Below, one piece after another: positions 44,594-52,904 of a stretch of 61,732 nt of DNA. Source of the DNA: RGIG4576 sp964606575 (GTDB lineage: Bacteria; Bacteroidota; Bacteroidia; Bacteroidales; Muribaculaceae); the NCBI GenBank assembly GCA_964606575.1, contig CAZSHA010000006.1:1-61732 (forward strand), in the 5' to 3' direction. The first letter of the stretch is position 1; each line of letters starts with the position of its first letter. The notes under the pieces are model-generated. The model ran no database searches and had not been told where the DNA came from. It worked only from the letters and a program-made list of their open reading frames with translations. The position numbers were made by a program, and so were the translations under genes.

Positions 44594-45484
44594 ATGAAGA
44601 AATTTACTTTTTTATTGGCTGTGGTGACAGCCTTCACAATGTATTCTCAAGGGAATACGGCAAATGATACTGTGGCTGCTATTTCGGATGCGAAGAATGT
44701 AGTGATAACTGAAGTGAATGGTGGTGTGAAAGTGGAAGTTAGTGGCACTGACAAAAGTAAGAATTACGTGTATTCCTACAAGCATGAGGCTAAGCCTGAG
44801 GGGAAGGTGAGCGTTACTCAAGATTGGGGGCTAAGGTTGCCTTTCTCTAAGTCGGATACATCGCGGGTGTATAAAAGGAAACGGCATAAGTGGGCTGTAG
44901 TGAGCGGAGGTTTCTATATTGGATTTAATAATGCAGTCGACGATGTTCCAGAGCTTGGTGTGAAGGCTGGTTCATCGGTAGAGATTGCTTGGGATAGGAT
45001 TCTAGGTCTACAATATCATCCGTTTGCAAAAGGCCCTCGTTTGTCGGTAGGTTTTGGTGTAGGCTGGAAGAATTTCAAGATAAAAGATAGCTATAATTGT
45101 TTTGTTGGCGATAAAAATGGGATAGAACTGGAGCAATTTGGAAACGAAATGATACCGAAATATTCACGGTTGAAAGTGTTCAGTTTGCGTGTTCCTTTTA
45201 CTGTGCGTCAAAATTTGGGTGAAGGCTTCAGCTTAACTGCTGGTGCTGTTATGAATTTGAATACACATGCTTCGGTAAAAAATTGCTATTTGGAGAAAGA
45301 TGGAACAAAGGTTGAGAGATCTTTTAGTGGTGTGCCAGTGCGTAAGGTCACATGGGATGTGATGGGAAGTCTTAACTATGAATGTCTAGGATTGTACGTT
45401 AAATATAGTCCTAAGACATATTTTGAGATAGGAAAGGGACCTCAATTTAAGTCGCTAGCCATTGGTTTCGGTATCTTCCTATAA
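44594..45484 (+). CDS. Outer membrane beta-barrel protein of the ECF operon
   Basis: 296 residues. Signal peptide (MKKFTFLLAVVTAFT) followed by a soluble stretch (about 25-95), then barrel strands such as WAVVSGGFYIGFNNA, RLSVGFGVGWKNF and a terminal FKSLAIGFGIFL with Phe near the end, the normal outer-membrane insertion signal. It closes the ECF operon and is likely its surface-facing component. No family name is offered. Confidence 0.7.
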   Translation: MKKFTFLLAVVTAFTMYSQGNTANDTVAAISDAKNVVITEVNGGVKVEVSGTDKSKNYVYSYKHEAKPEGKVSVTQDWGLRLPFSKSDTSRVYKRKRHKWAVVSGGFYIGFNNAVDDVPELGVKAGSSVEIAWDRILGLQYHPFAKGPRLSVGFGVGWKNFKIKDSYNCFVGDKNGIELEQFGNEMIPKYSRLKVFSLRVPFTVRQNLGEGFSLTAGAVMNLNTHASVKNCYLEKDGTKVERSFSGVPVRKVTWDVMGSLNYECLGLYVKYSPKTYFEIGKGPQFKSLAIGFGIFL

Positions 45485-45559
45485 GCAATGAAATGTGTGT
45501 TGTCATATCTTTGGAGAAGAAATTAGCATAGTTTTTTGCAAAGAAAATTTCGATTACGC

Positions 45560-45590
45560 TTGCATTGTTTGAGAAATTGTCTTACCTTTG
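45560..45590 (+). promoter_or_regulatory. Promoter of tRNA-His
   Basis: TTG at 45560-45562, 20 nt, then TACCTTTG at 45583-45590; the tRNA begins 18 nt later. Confidence 0.7.
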
Positions 45591-45607
45591 CATCCGTTAA
45601 TCGACAT

Positions 45608-45682
<75 letters not shown>

Positions 45683-45688
45683 CTTCAT

Positions 45689-45726
45689 AAGCGGAAGCTC
45701 TTCGGAGTTTTCGCTTTTTTGTTTTT
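45689..45726 (+). terminator. Terminator after tRNA-His
   Basis: AAGCGGAAGCTC, loop TTCG, GAGTTTTCGCTT, then TTTTTGTTTTT. Confidence 0.85.
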
Positions 45727-45736
45727 AAAAAAGTGT

Positions 45737-45744
45737 TATTTTTG
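45737..45744 (+). promoter_or_regulatory. -7 element of the glycerate kinase gene
   Basis: TATTTTTG, 26 nt before the ATG. Confidence 0.45.
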
Positions 45745-45770
45745 TCGTTGGTATAGATGGTAGCAAGGTT

Positions 45771-46928
45771 ATGAAATTTGTGATAGCTCCCGATTCGTTT
45801 AAAGGTTCGCTCTCGTCGGTTGAAGTGGCAGATGCTATAGAATGTGGCATAAAGGCTGCTATGCCAGAGTCCGAGGTTGTTAAGTTGCCGTTGGCCGATG
45901 GCGGTGAAGGGACTATGCGTGTGCTGGTTGAAGCTATGGGTGGCGACGTTGTGCAGTGCGTAGCACGTGATCCTCTGGAGCGACTAATAAAAGCCGAGTA
46001 TGGCATAGTGGAACGTGGTGAGGCACGGACGGCGATTATAGAGATGGCAGAGGCTAGCGGATTGTTGAAAGTGGTTGAGAATGAACGTGATGCCATGCGA
46101 GCCACAACAGTCGGTACAGGTGATATGATAAAAGATGCTTTGAATCGAGGATGCAGTAACTTTCTGGTCTGTATAGGTGGTAGTGCGACAACAGATGCTG
46201 GCAAGGGTATGCTGGAGGCGTTGGGGTGCGAGTTCCGAGATTGTGGCGGATATGAGTTGGCTCAAGGCGGAGGCTCTCTTATAGATTTGTGCAGTATATG
46301 TACGGATAATATTGATGCGAGGTTGCGTGAGTGCGATTTTACTGTGGCGTGCGATGTTCGGAATCCACTATATGGGAAAACTGGTGCTGCGTTTGTTTTT
46401 GCACCCCAAAAAGGGGCTTCAATTGCTGATGTTCACAGGTTGGATATGGGACTGCGGAAATATGCTGAATGTGTATATGTTGCTACAGGTGTTGATGTGG
46501 CTGAGATTGAGGGCGGTGGTGCTGCGGGTGGATTAGGTGCTGCTTTTGTGGCATTTCTAGGTGCGACAATCAGAAGTGGGGTAGATGTTGTGCTTGATGC
46601 TGCCGGCTTTGATGAGTGCTTGTGTGGGGCTGATATGGTGATTACAGGTGAAGGAAAGGCGGATGTACAGACGTTGATGGGCAAACTGCCAATGGGCGTG
46701 TTGAGAAGGTCTGTTGAGAAGCATGTTCCCGTGGTGCTGATGACCGGGTGTGTGGAAAATCGTGATAAGCTGTTGGATGCAGGATTTGCAGAAGTGCTAT
46801 GTGTGAATGCTGAACACGATGTGGATGGGATGATGATGCTCCGTGAAGTGGCTATGGCTCGTGTGAGCGAAGCGGTGAAATGCTACTTAAATGATTTCGG
46901 CAGGTTTGGTCAAAAGATATTGTTGTAG
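45771..46928 (+). CDS. Glycerate kinase (GlxK/GarK family)
   Basis: 385 residues. Phosphorylates D-glycerate with ATP, giving 2- or 3-phosphoglycerate according to subfamily. Signatures: VIAPDSFKGSLSS at the N-terminus, LADGGEGT (about 42-49), CIGGSATTDAGKGMLEALG and ITGEGKADVQTLMGKLP. Full length. Its last 42 nt overlap the 3' end of the convergent NUDIX gene. Confidence 0.93.
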   Translation: MKFVIAPDSFKGSLSSVEVADAIECGIKAAMPESEVVKLPLADGGEGTMRVLVEAMGGDVVQCVARDPLERLIKAEYGIVERGEARTAIIEMAEASGLLKVVENERDAMRATTVGTGDMIKDALNRGCSNFLVCIGGSATTDAGKGMLEALGCEFRDCGGYELAQGGGSLIDLCSICTDNIDARLRECDFTVACDVRNPLYGKTGAAFVFAPQKGASIADVHRLDMGLRKYAECVYVATGVDVAEIEGGGAAGGLGAAFVAFLGATIRSGVDVVLDAAGFDECLCGADMVITGEGKADVQTLMGKLPMGVLRRSVEKHVPVVLMTGCVENRDKLLDAGFAEVLCVNAEHDVDGMMMLREVAMARVSEAVKCYLNDFGRFGQKILL

Positions 46929-48137
46929 AAAATAATAATTCATATAAAATGATACGGATATTTCTTGTGGGTTGCTGATGAGGTGATTGATGTTCTCTTC
47001 ACAGAAACTGCCGTTCCGTAAAATTGGGATGTCTATAACTTCGTTGACGGCTTCGTTTCCTAGTGGGTTGATGTGTTCTTTTATCTCATATCTATTGCCA
47101 AGAAGGTTCGTAAGACAACAGAATTCAGGCTTGCCCCCGCGGCTAATGTTTCTGTAGTAGCCAATGACTTTTGTTTTTCCGATAAAGCGTTCGGGTATGT
47201 CGGTTTCTTCTTTTAATTCTCTTATGGTGCTATTGATGATGCATTCGCGAAAGTCTGTCTGGGATTTGTTCAAGTCTTTGTAGTCCGAAGAGCCGCTAGC
47301 TGTCGGGTGGATTTTTTTTGCATCTATAGCTGTGCGATTGTTATGCCGTAGCAAAATGATGTAGCCGTCTGTTGTGAGGCATAAAGTTGAAACGCCTATA
47401 TGGTTGCTGAAATATGAGTCACCCAATGGCTTTATAGGGTAAATTGTGCTATTTAGTGGTGCAAGCAAATCCATAGATGATTGGTGTGCTAATTTAAGGT
47501 TGTAAATTTCATTTGTTAAGTATGTGTTGTAATAGCATCCTTTGCTCAACATAACTTTGTAGCCGTCTTTGTAGTGTTCTATCTCAGATGCCATACAGAG
47601 CTTTTTCTCGTTGTAAAATGCTCCTTTTGCCATTTCATGCCATTTGCATTTTAGGAAATGCATTAAGGTGTGTTGGTTTTGGTAGATGTAACGCTCTACT
47701 TTCTTCTGATGGGAAACGATTGTGCTAATGGCTATATGTGCGTCCGATATCAGTAACTTGGTTAAAGATGGATTAATGATAACTTTCGTCCCAAGTTCTT
47801 GGATAGTGATTTCCTTGTGAGTCCTAGCTAAACTTTCATCTATTTTTATATCGTTTGTTACGGTATATCCTGCCGTATAATATCCTGATGATTTAGTAAT
47901 GCTTAATATTTCTGAAACTGTCACGCACGTTTGCCATAGCACGTTCAAGCAGAATATAATCAATAATGTTTCAACTCCTTTCGTGTCGAGCGACATGTTG
48001 AAATCATATATTGCATAAGTCAAAACACAAAGATTGATTAATATAGACCATTTTAACGTTTTGCGTAATTTGAGGTTGTATAGTAATATTGCAATGAAAT
48101 TTAATAGTTTGTTCATAATAGTTCTGTTTATTTGCAT
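46887..48137 (-). CDS. Two-TM membrane protein with C-terminal NUDIX domain
   Basis: 416 residues. Two transmembrane helices (about 27-45 and 57-75), a 160-residue middle domain without known motif, and a C-terminal NUDIX domain (about 245-400). The NUDIX box is nearly complete: Glu298, then seven residues, R306-E307-L308-x-E310-E311-T-D-I, with the leading Gly replaced by Ser and the last Gly by Asp. NUDIX enzymes hydrolyse nucleoside diphosphates linked to another group. The layout recalls the SMODS-associated NUDIX proteins described with cyclic-nucleotide defence systems, but no cyclase is nearby. Start at 48137 or at 48116. Substrate unknown. Confidence 0.6.
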   Translation of the reverse strand: MQINRTIMNKLLNFIAILLYNLKLRKTLKWSILINLCVLTYAIYDFNMSLDTKGVETLLIIFCLNVLWQTCVTVSEILSITKSSGYYTAGYTVTNDIKIDESLARTHKEITIQELGTKVIINPSLTKLLISDAHIAISTIVSHQKKVERYIYQNQHTLMHFLKCKWHEMAKGAFYNEKKLCMASEIEHYKDGYKVMLSKGCYYNTYLTNEIYNLKLAHQSSMDLLAPLNSTIYPIKPLGDSYFSNHIGVSTLCLTTDGYIILLRHNNRTAIDAKKIHPTASGSSDYKDLNKSQTDFRECIINSTIRELKEETDIPERFIGKTKVIGYYRNISRGGKPEFCCLTNLLGNRYEIKEHINPLGNEAVNEVIDIPILRNGSFCEENINHLISNPQEISVSFYMNYYFLQQYLLTKPAEII

Positions 48138-48348
48138 TGTAAATATATAAATTCATCTTATTTTATACAAATAGTAGAAGCTGTTAAGGGGTAGAGGATA
48201 CGGAATTTGTAATTAATGCTCGGTGTTTCTGCTCATTTGCTTAGAATATATATGAATGATACTGCTATTCATATGTGCGTGCTTGTTTTATGGTTTGTTT
48301 GCACTAAAGAGCGGTTTAAATACTGTGTTTTTTACTAAATTTTAGTTA

Positions 48349-48365
48349 TTTTTTTTTTTTTTTTT
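48349..48365. repeat. T17 homopolymer tract
   Basis: Seventeen T in a row, about 35 nt upstream of the upxY -33 box. Tracts of this length slip readily during replication and can tune a neighbouring promoter. Length in an assembly may be inexact. Confidence 0.9.
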
Positions 48366-48399
48366 GAATAATTAATTTTTGGATTTTCTTTTCAATAAA

Positions 48400-48431
48400 T
48401 TTGCTTGTCTTATTTATTATCTGTAATTTTG
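48400..48431 (+). promoter_or_regulatory. Promoter of the polysaccharide operon
   Basis: TTTG at 48400-48403, 20 nt, then TAATTTTG at 48424-48431. Transcription would start near 48437, giving a leader of about 160 nt before upxY. Confidence 0.65.
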
Positions 48432-48598
48432 TGTGCTATAATCCTTTTTACGCTTAGGCGTATGGGGAAGGGAATAAAATGGTATCCTAAACAAATTATC
48501 TGCAACTTATTGAAATATAGGTTGTTATGTGATTTAGGGTGAACTGTGGTTGTGTGGTTTTGTTAAATTTTTGGATGCTGCAAATACAATAGTTGTCG

Positions 48599-49156
48599 AT
48601 GGCTGAAAATGAAATCAAAGACGATGAGCCTGCAAAGTGGTTTGTCATGAATGCTTATAAAAGTGAACGAAAGGCAGAGGACAAACTGAGAGGTGAGGAC
48701 GGATTGGAGCATTTCATCCCCAAACGTTATGTGATAAGAAAATATCAGGGACGGTTGAAACGAGAACTGGTGCCGGCGATACCAAACTTGGTGTTTGTGC
48801 ATGCAAAATATAATGATTTAGAGCGTTTTAAGAAGAGGTGCGAATATCTGCGGTACGCTACCCAGAAGATTGATGGGGTGAATAAGATATTGAAAGTCCC
48901 TGACAGTCAAATGGAGAATTTCATAAAAGTGGCGAGCCGTTATGAAGAAGATATAATTTATTTTAGTCCCGATGAGATCAATCTGGCAAAAGGCGTGAGA
49001 GTGCGAGTGCATGGCGGTGCATTTGACGGCGTGGAAGGCGTGTTGCTGAAAGTGAAAGGCAAGCGACGTAAGCGAGTGGTGATTCAAGTGGATGGCGTAT
49101 TGGCACTTTCAGCAGCGGAGATAGAACCAGATTTGATAGAAGTCTTAAAGGGGTGA
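48599..49156 (+). CDS. UpxY-family transcription antiterminator (NusG-like)
   Basis: 185 residues. The N-terminal NusG domain (KWFVMNAYKSERKAEDKL ... LVFVHAKYNDLERFK) is followed by a KOW domain (GVRVRVHGGAFDGVEGVLLKVKGKRRKRVVIQ). In Bacteroides, each UpxY binds polymerase at its own capsule leader and prevents early termination in the long operon that follows. Here it is the first gene, with a 160-nt leader, so it probably acts on this transcript. I chose ATG at 48599; a TTG two codons earlier is possible. No UpxZ inhibitor gene follows. Confidence 0.88.
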   Translation: MAENEIKDDEPAKWFVMNAYKSERKAEDKLRGEDGLEHFIPKRYVIRKYQGRLKRELVPAIPNLVFVHAKYNDLERFKKRCEYLRYATQKIDGVNKILKVPDSQMENFIKVASRYEEDIIYFSPDEINLAKGVRVRVHGGAFDGVEGVLLKVKGKRRKRVVIQVDGVLALSAAEIEPDLIEVLKG

Positions 49157-49248
49157 AAGCCAAAGGCGAATATACGAAAGCCTTTTCATGCAATAAGTAG
49201 CTTTTGATTACGAGTTGGTCGTGTGTTTCGTAGGAATCGAGAAATGAT

Positions 49249-50487
49249 ATGAACATAGCAGTAGTAGGAACGGGTTACGTGGGTCTGAGTATCGCTACGC
49301 TTTTGTCGCAACAAAATCATGTTGTGGCTTTGGATATTGTGCCAGGGCGTGTCGATATGATTAACCAGCGTGTGAGTCCTATTCAAGACGAGTGCTTGAA
49401 ACGATATTTTTCTGAAAAAGAACTTGACCTGACTGCTACGCTAGACGATGAAAAGGCATATAAGGACGCTGATTTTGTGGTGATTGCTACACCGACTAAT
49501 TACGACAGCCGTAGAAACTTTTTCGACACATCGGCAGTGGAGACGGTTGTCTACAATGTGATGAAGCATAATCCTACTGCTATTATGGTGATAAAGAGTA
49601 CGATACCAGTAGGCTATACCGAGGCTATACGTGAGAAGACTGGTAGCGACAATATAATATTTTCTCCAGAATTTTTGCGGGAAAGCAAAGCTCTTTATGA
49701 CAATTTATATCCGAGCCGTATTATTGTCGGTCGTCCCGAAGGTGACGAGCGGTTGGATTGTGCGGCAAGGCAATTCGCTTCGTTACTACAACAGGGAGCG
49801 TTGAAAGAGAACATAGACACATTGTTTATGGGACTCACGGAGGCAGAGGCGGTGAAATTGTTCGCCAATACCTATCTGGCACTGCGTGTGAGCTTTTTTA
49901 ACGAACTGGATACATACGCTGAGATAAAAGGGCTTAATACGCAACAAGTTATAGAAGGAGTTGGTTTGGACCCACGTATCGGGTCGCATTATAATAATCC
50001 GTCGTTTGGATATGGAGGCTACTGTTTGCCGAAAGACACGAAACAGCTGCTTGCAAACTATGAGGACGTGCCACAGAATATGATTTCTGCTATTGTCGAC
50101 AGCAACAGAACACGTAAGGATTTTGTTGCCGATAGAGTCCTTCGGATGGCAGGTTATTACGATTATTATAACAAGGGAGATTATAATGCGTCGGCTGAGA
50201 AGAAATGTGTTATCGGAGTTTATAGGCTCACGATGAAGACTAATAGCGATAATTTCCGTCAGTCGTCGATACAAGGTGTGATGAAGCGTATAAAGGCAAA
50301 AGGAGCTGAAGTGGTGATATATGAGCCTACGTTGGAGGATGGTTCCACATTCTTCGGAAGTAGGATAATCAATGACTTGGACGAATTTAAGCGTTTGTCG
50401 CAAGCGATAATAGCCAACCGCTATGATGCCTGCCTCGACAACGTGAAAGCCAAAGTCTACACCCGCGACATCTTCCGCCGCGACTAA
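49249..50487 (+). CDS. ugd: UDP-glucose 6-dehydrogenase
   Basis: 412 residues. Oxidises UDP-glucose twice to UDP-glucuronate with NAD+. Motifs: GTGYVGLS (7-14), SPEFLRESKALYD near 142, and the active-site Cys259 in GYGGYCLPKDTKQL, the exact context found in Klebsiella-type Ugd, which argues against UDP-ManNAc dehydrogenase. It supplies an acidic sugar to the capsule. Its base composition is like the core genome, unlike the genes after rfbA. Confidence 0.93.
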   Translation: MNIAVVGTGYVGLSIATLLSQQNHVVALDIVPGRVDMINQRVSPIQDECLKRYFSEKELDLTATLDDEKAYKDADFVVIATPTNYDSRRNFFDTSAVETVVYNVMKHNPTAIMVIKSTIPVGYTEAIREKTGSDNIIFSPEFLRESKALYDNLYPSRIIVGRPEGDERLDCAARQFASLLQQGALKENIDTLFMGLTEAEAVKLFANTYLALRVSFFNELDTYAEIKGLNTQQVIEGVGLDPRIGSHYNNPSFGYGGYCLPKDTKQLLANYEDVPQNMISAIVDSNRTRKDFVADRVLRMAGYYDYYNKGDYNASAEKKCVIGVYRLTMKTNSDNFRQSSIQGVMKRIKAKGAEVVIYEPTLEDGSTFFGSRIINDLDEFKRLSQAIIANRYDACLDNVKAKVYTRDIFRRD

Positions 50488-50547
50488 TTCCCAAACTCAT
50501 ATAAGAATAGAAATCACCTAGAGGTTAAAAATAAAAAAATAAGGATT

Positions 50548-51453
50548 ATGAAAGGAATCGTTTTAGCTGGAGGCTCTGGTACAAGATTGTACCCAATTAC
50601 AAAAGGTGTGAGCAAACAATTGTTGCCCGTCTATGACAAGCCAATGGTATATTATCCTATATCGATATTAATGCTTGCGGGAATACGGGAAATTCTTATT
50701 ATATCGACGCCGAATGATTTGCCAGGATTTAAGCGTTTGCTTGGTGACGGTTCTGATTACGGTGTGCATTTTGAATATGCAGAACAACCATCACCAGATG
50801 GATTGGCGCAAGCATTTATAATAGGTGAGGATTTTATAGGGGATGATTCAGCTTGCCTAGTGCTCGGTGATAATATTTTTCAAGGACCAGGGCTGTCTAA
50901 CTTGTTGGAAGATGCTGTAGATGATGCGGAATTGAATGATAAGGCTACTGTGTTTGGATATTGGGTCGATGATCCTGAAAGATATGGTGTAGCAGAATTT
51001 GATAAAGATGGAAACTGTTTGTCAATAGAGGAAAAACCTAAAGAACCTAAATCGAATTATGCGGTTGTCGGGTTGTATTTTTATCCTAATAAAGTTGTAG
51101 AAGTAGCAAAGAATATAAAACCGTCAGCGCGAGGCGAGTTGGAAATTACAACTGTAAACCAAGAATTCTTGAAGCAAGGTAGCTTGAAGGTGAAAACATT
51201 AGGCAGAGGTTTTGCTTGGCTAGATACTGGTACACACGATTCTTTAGCAGAAGCTTCCATTTTTGTGGAAGTTATAGAGAAGCGACAAGGATTGAAGATT
51301 GCATGCCTAGAAGGCATTGCGTATAGAAAAGGTTGGATATCAAAAGATAAAATGATAGAATTAGCTAAACCGATGCTGAAAAATCAGTATGGGCAATATT
51401 TGATGAAAGTAATAAAAGAGATAGAACATACTGGCAACAGTAATTTAGGTTGA
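50548..51453 (+). CDS. rfbA: Glucose-1-phosphate thymidylyltransferase
   Basis: 301 residues. Makes dTDP-glucose from dTTP and glucose-1-P. Nucleotide-binding GGSGTRLYPIT (7-17), KQLLPVYDKPMVYYP and LGDNIFQGPG (near 110) are intact. First of the rfbACDB set, 4 nt upstream of rfbC. Confidence 0.95.
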   Translation: MKGIVLAGGSGTRLYPITKGVSKQLLPVYDKPMVYYPISILMLAGIREILIISTPNDLPGFKRLLGDGSDYGVHFEYAEQPSPDGLAQAFIIGEDFIGDDSACLVLGDNIFQGPGLSNLLEDAVDDAELNDKATVFGYWVDDPERYGVAEFDKDGNCLSIEEKPKEPKSNYAVVGLYFYPNKVVEVAKNIKPSARGELEITTVNQEFLKQGSLKVKTLGRGFAWLDTGTHDSLAEASIFVEVIEKRQGLKIACLEGIAYRKGWISKDKMIELAKPMLKNQYGQYLMKVIKEIEHTGNSNLG

Positions 51454-51457
51454 TTTT

Positions 51458-52030
51458 ATGGAAATAATAAAAACGGAAATAGACGGAGTCGTAATTATAA
51501 AGCCTCGTATTTTTAATGATGCGAGAGGGTACTTTTTTGAGTCTTTCTCACAGAATGAATTTAATGAGAAGGTGATGCCTATATCTTTTGTTCAAGATAA
51601 CGAAAGCAAGTCGTGTTATGGCGTGATAAGGGGATTGCATTATCAGAAAATGCCGTATACACAAAGTAAATTGGTACGTTGTGTAAAGGGACGTGTATTA
51701 GATGTGGCTGTGGATATAAGAAAGGGATCTCCTACCTTTGGTAAGCATGTAGCTGTCGAATTAAGTGAAGATAATCATTTGCAATTTTTTATTCCAAAGG
51801 GTTTTGCTCATGGATTTGCGGTGTTAAGTGATGAGGCTGTATTCCAGTATAAATGCGATAATTTCTATGCACCTCAAAGTGAAGGTGGTGTACAACCGCT
51901 TGATGTTGAGTTGGAAATTGATTGGAAAATCCCAGTAGAAAAAGCAATTTTGTCAGAAAAAGATTTGACTAGGGTGAAATTGTCGGATTCTGAATTGGAT
52001 TTTGATTATAAAAACGATTTATACAAATAG
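51458..52030 (+). CDS. rfbC: dTDP-4-dehydrorhamnose 3,5-epimerase
   Basis: 190-residue cupin. RGLHYQKMP with catalytic His61, FIPKGFAHGF and FQYKCDNFYAPQSEGG are diagnostic. It converts dTDP-4-keto-6-deoxyglucose to dTDP-4-keto-rhamnose. rfbD starts 7 nt after its stop. Confidence 0.95.
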   Translation: MEIIKTEIDGVVIIKPRIFNDARGYFFESFSQNEFNEKVMPISFVQDNESKSCYGVIRGLHYQKMPYTQSKLVRCVKGRVLDVAVDIRKGSPTFGKHVAVELSEDNHLQFFIPKGFAHGFAVLSDEAVFQYKCDNFYAPQSEGGVQPLDVELEIDWKIPVEKAILSEKDLTRVKLSDSELDFDYKNDLYK

Positions 52031-52037
52031 GACGTAT

Positions 52038-52904
52038 ATGAATGTTTTAGTAACTGGAGCTAACGGTCAATTAGGTAATGAAATGCGGATTGTTGCTAAA
52101 AACAGCAATGATAATTACATTTTTACTGATGTAGCTGAACTTGATATAACAAATTGTGCTGCGGTTGAGGATATTGTCGAAAAAGAGCATATTGGCGTAA
52201 TTATAAATTGTGCTGCTTATACCAATGTGGATAAAGCGGAGGATGATGCTGAATTTGCTGAATTGTTGAATGCTAAAGCCGTTGAAAATCTTGCAGTAGC
52301 AATGAAAAGGGTTGGAGGAGTGCTTGTGCATGTTTCTACTGATTATGTGTTTGGAGGAAATATGAATAATATTCCATGTAGAGAGGATGAGCCAACGAAT
52401 CCAACAGGTGTTTACGGGCTGACAAAACTGCATGGTGAAGAATCTATCATATCGGTTGGATGTAATCATATAATTATTCGTACAGCTTGGCTATATAGTG
52501 AGTTTGGAAAAAATTTTGTGAAAACAATGCTTGATTTGACATCGACAAAGTCACAATTGAAAGTAGTTTTTGATCAGGTTGGAACCCCTACTTATGCTTA
52601 CGATCTTGCAAAAGCCATTTTTGATATTGTGGATAATCGAAAGTACAAAGGTAATGATGGTATCTATCATTATTCAAATGAAGGCGTTTGTTCGTGGTTT
52701 GATTTCACTAAGATGATAGCAGAATTAGCAGGGAATAAAATGTGTGATATACAACCATGTCATAGTGATGAATTCCCTAGTAAGGTAGTACGTCCGAGCT
52801 TTTCGGTGTTAGATAAAACAAAGGTAAAGAATACGTTTGGGATTATTGTGCCGTATTGGGTGGATTCTCTAAAAATCTGTGTTAAGAATTTGCAAAGAAA
52901 ATAA
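52038..52904 (+). CDS. rfbD: dTDP-4-dehydrorhamnose reductase
   Basis: 288 residues. NADPH-binding GANGQLG (7-13), STDYVFGG and the catalytic Tyr/Lys in GVYGLTKLHGE. Completes dTDP-L-rhamnose. ATG at 52038 is the start; a longer frame would overlap rfbC by 29 nt and lacks family support. Its TAA overlaps the next ATG by one base. Confidence 0.95.
   Translation: MNVLVTGANGQLGNEMRIVAKNSNDNYIFTDVAELDITNCAAVEDIVEKEHIGVIINCAAYTNVDKAEDDAEFAELLNAKAVENLAVAMKRVGGVLVHVSTDYVFGGNMNNIPCREDEPTNPTGVYGLTKLHGEESIISVGCNHIIIRTAWLYSEFGKNFVKTMLDLTSTKSQLKVVFDQVGTPTYAYDLAKAIFDIVDNRKYKGNDGIYHYSNEGVCSWFDFTKMIAELAGNKMCDIQPCHSDEFPSKVVRPSFSVLDKTKVKNTFGIIVPYWVDSLKICVKNLQRK

Larger units (their letters stand above)
48138..48598. 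other. Leader region of the polysaccharide locus
   Basis: No gene. From left to right: an ATATGAAT/ATTCATAT hairpin (48250-48274), an ACTAAA/TTTAGT near-palindrome, a T17 tract, the upxY promoter, a TACGC/GCGTA hairpin (48450-48463), and about 130 nt of leader. No pair of inverted repeats long enough for a Bacteroides-type invertible promoter is apparent by eye. Confidence 0.5.

Noticed and set aside
48138..48598. Invertible capsule promoter like those of Bacteroides fragilis
   Set aside because: Only short inverted repeats (6-8 bp) are seen, none as a pair flanking the promoter, and no invertase gene is in the window.
52002..52037. Longer N-terminus for rfbD
   Set aside because: It would overlap rfbC by 29 nt and lacks the family start; MNVLVTGANGQLG is the standard N-terminus.
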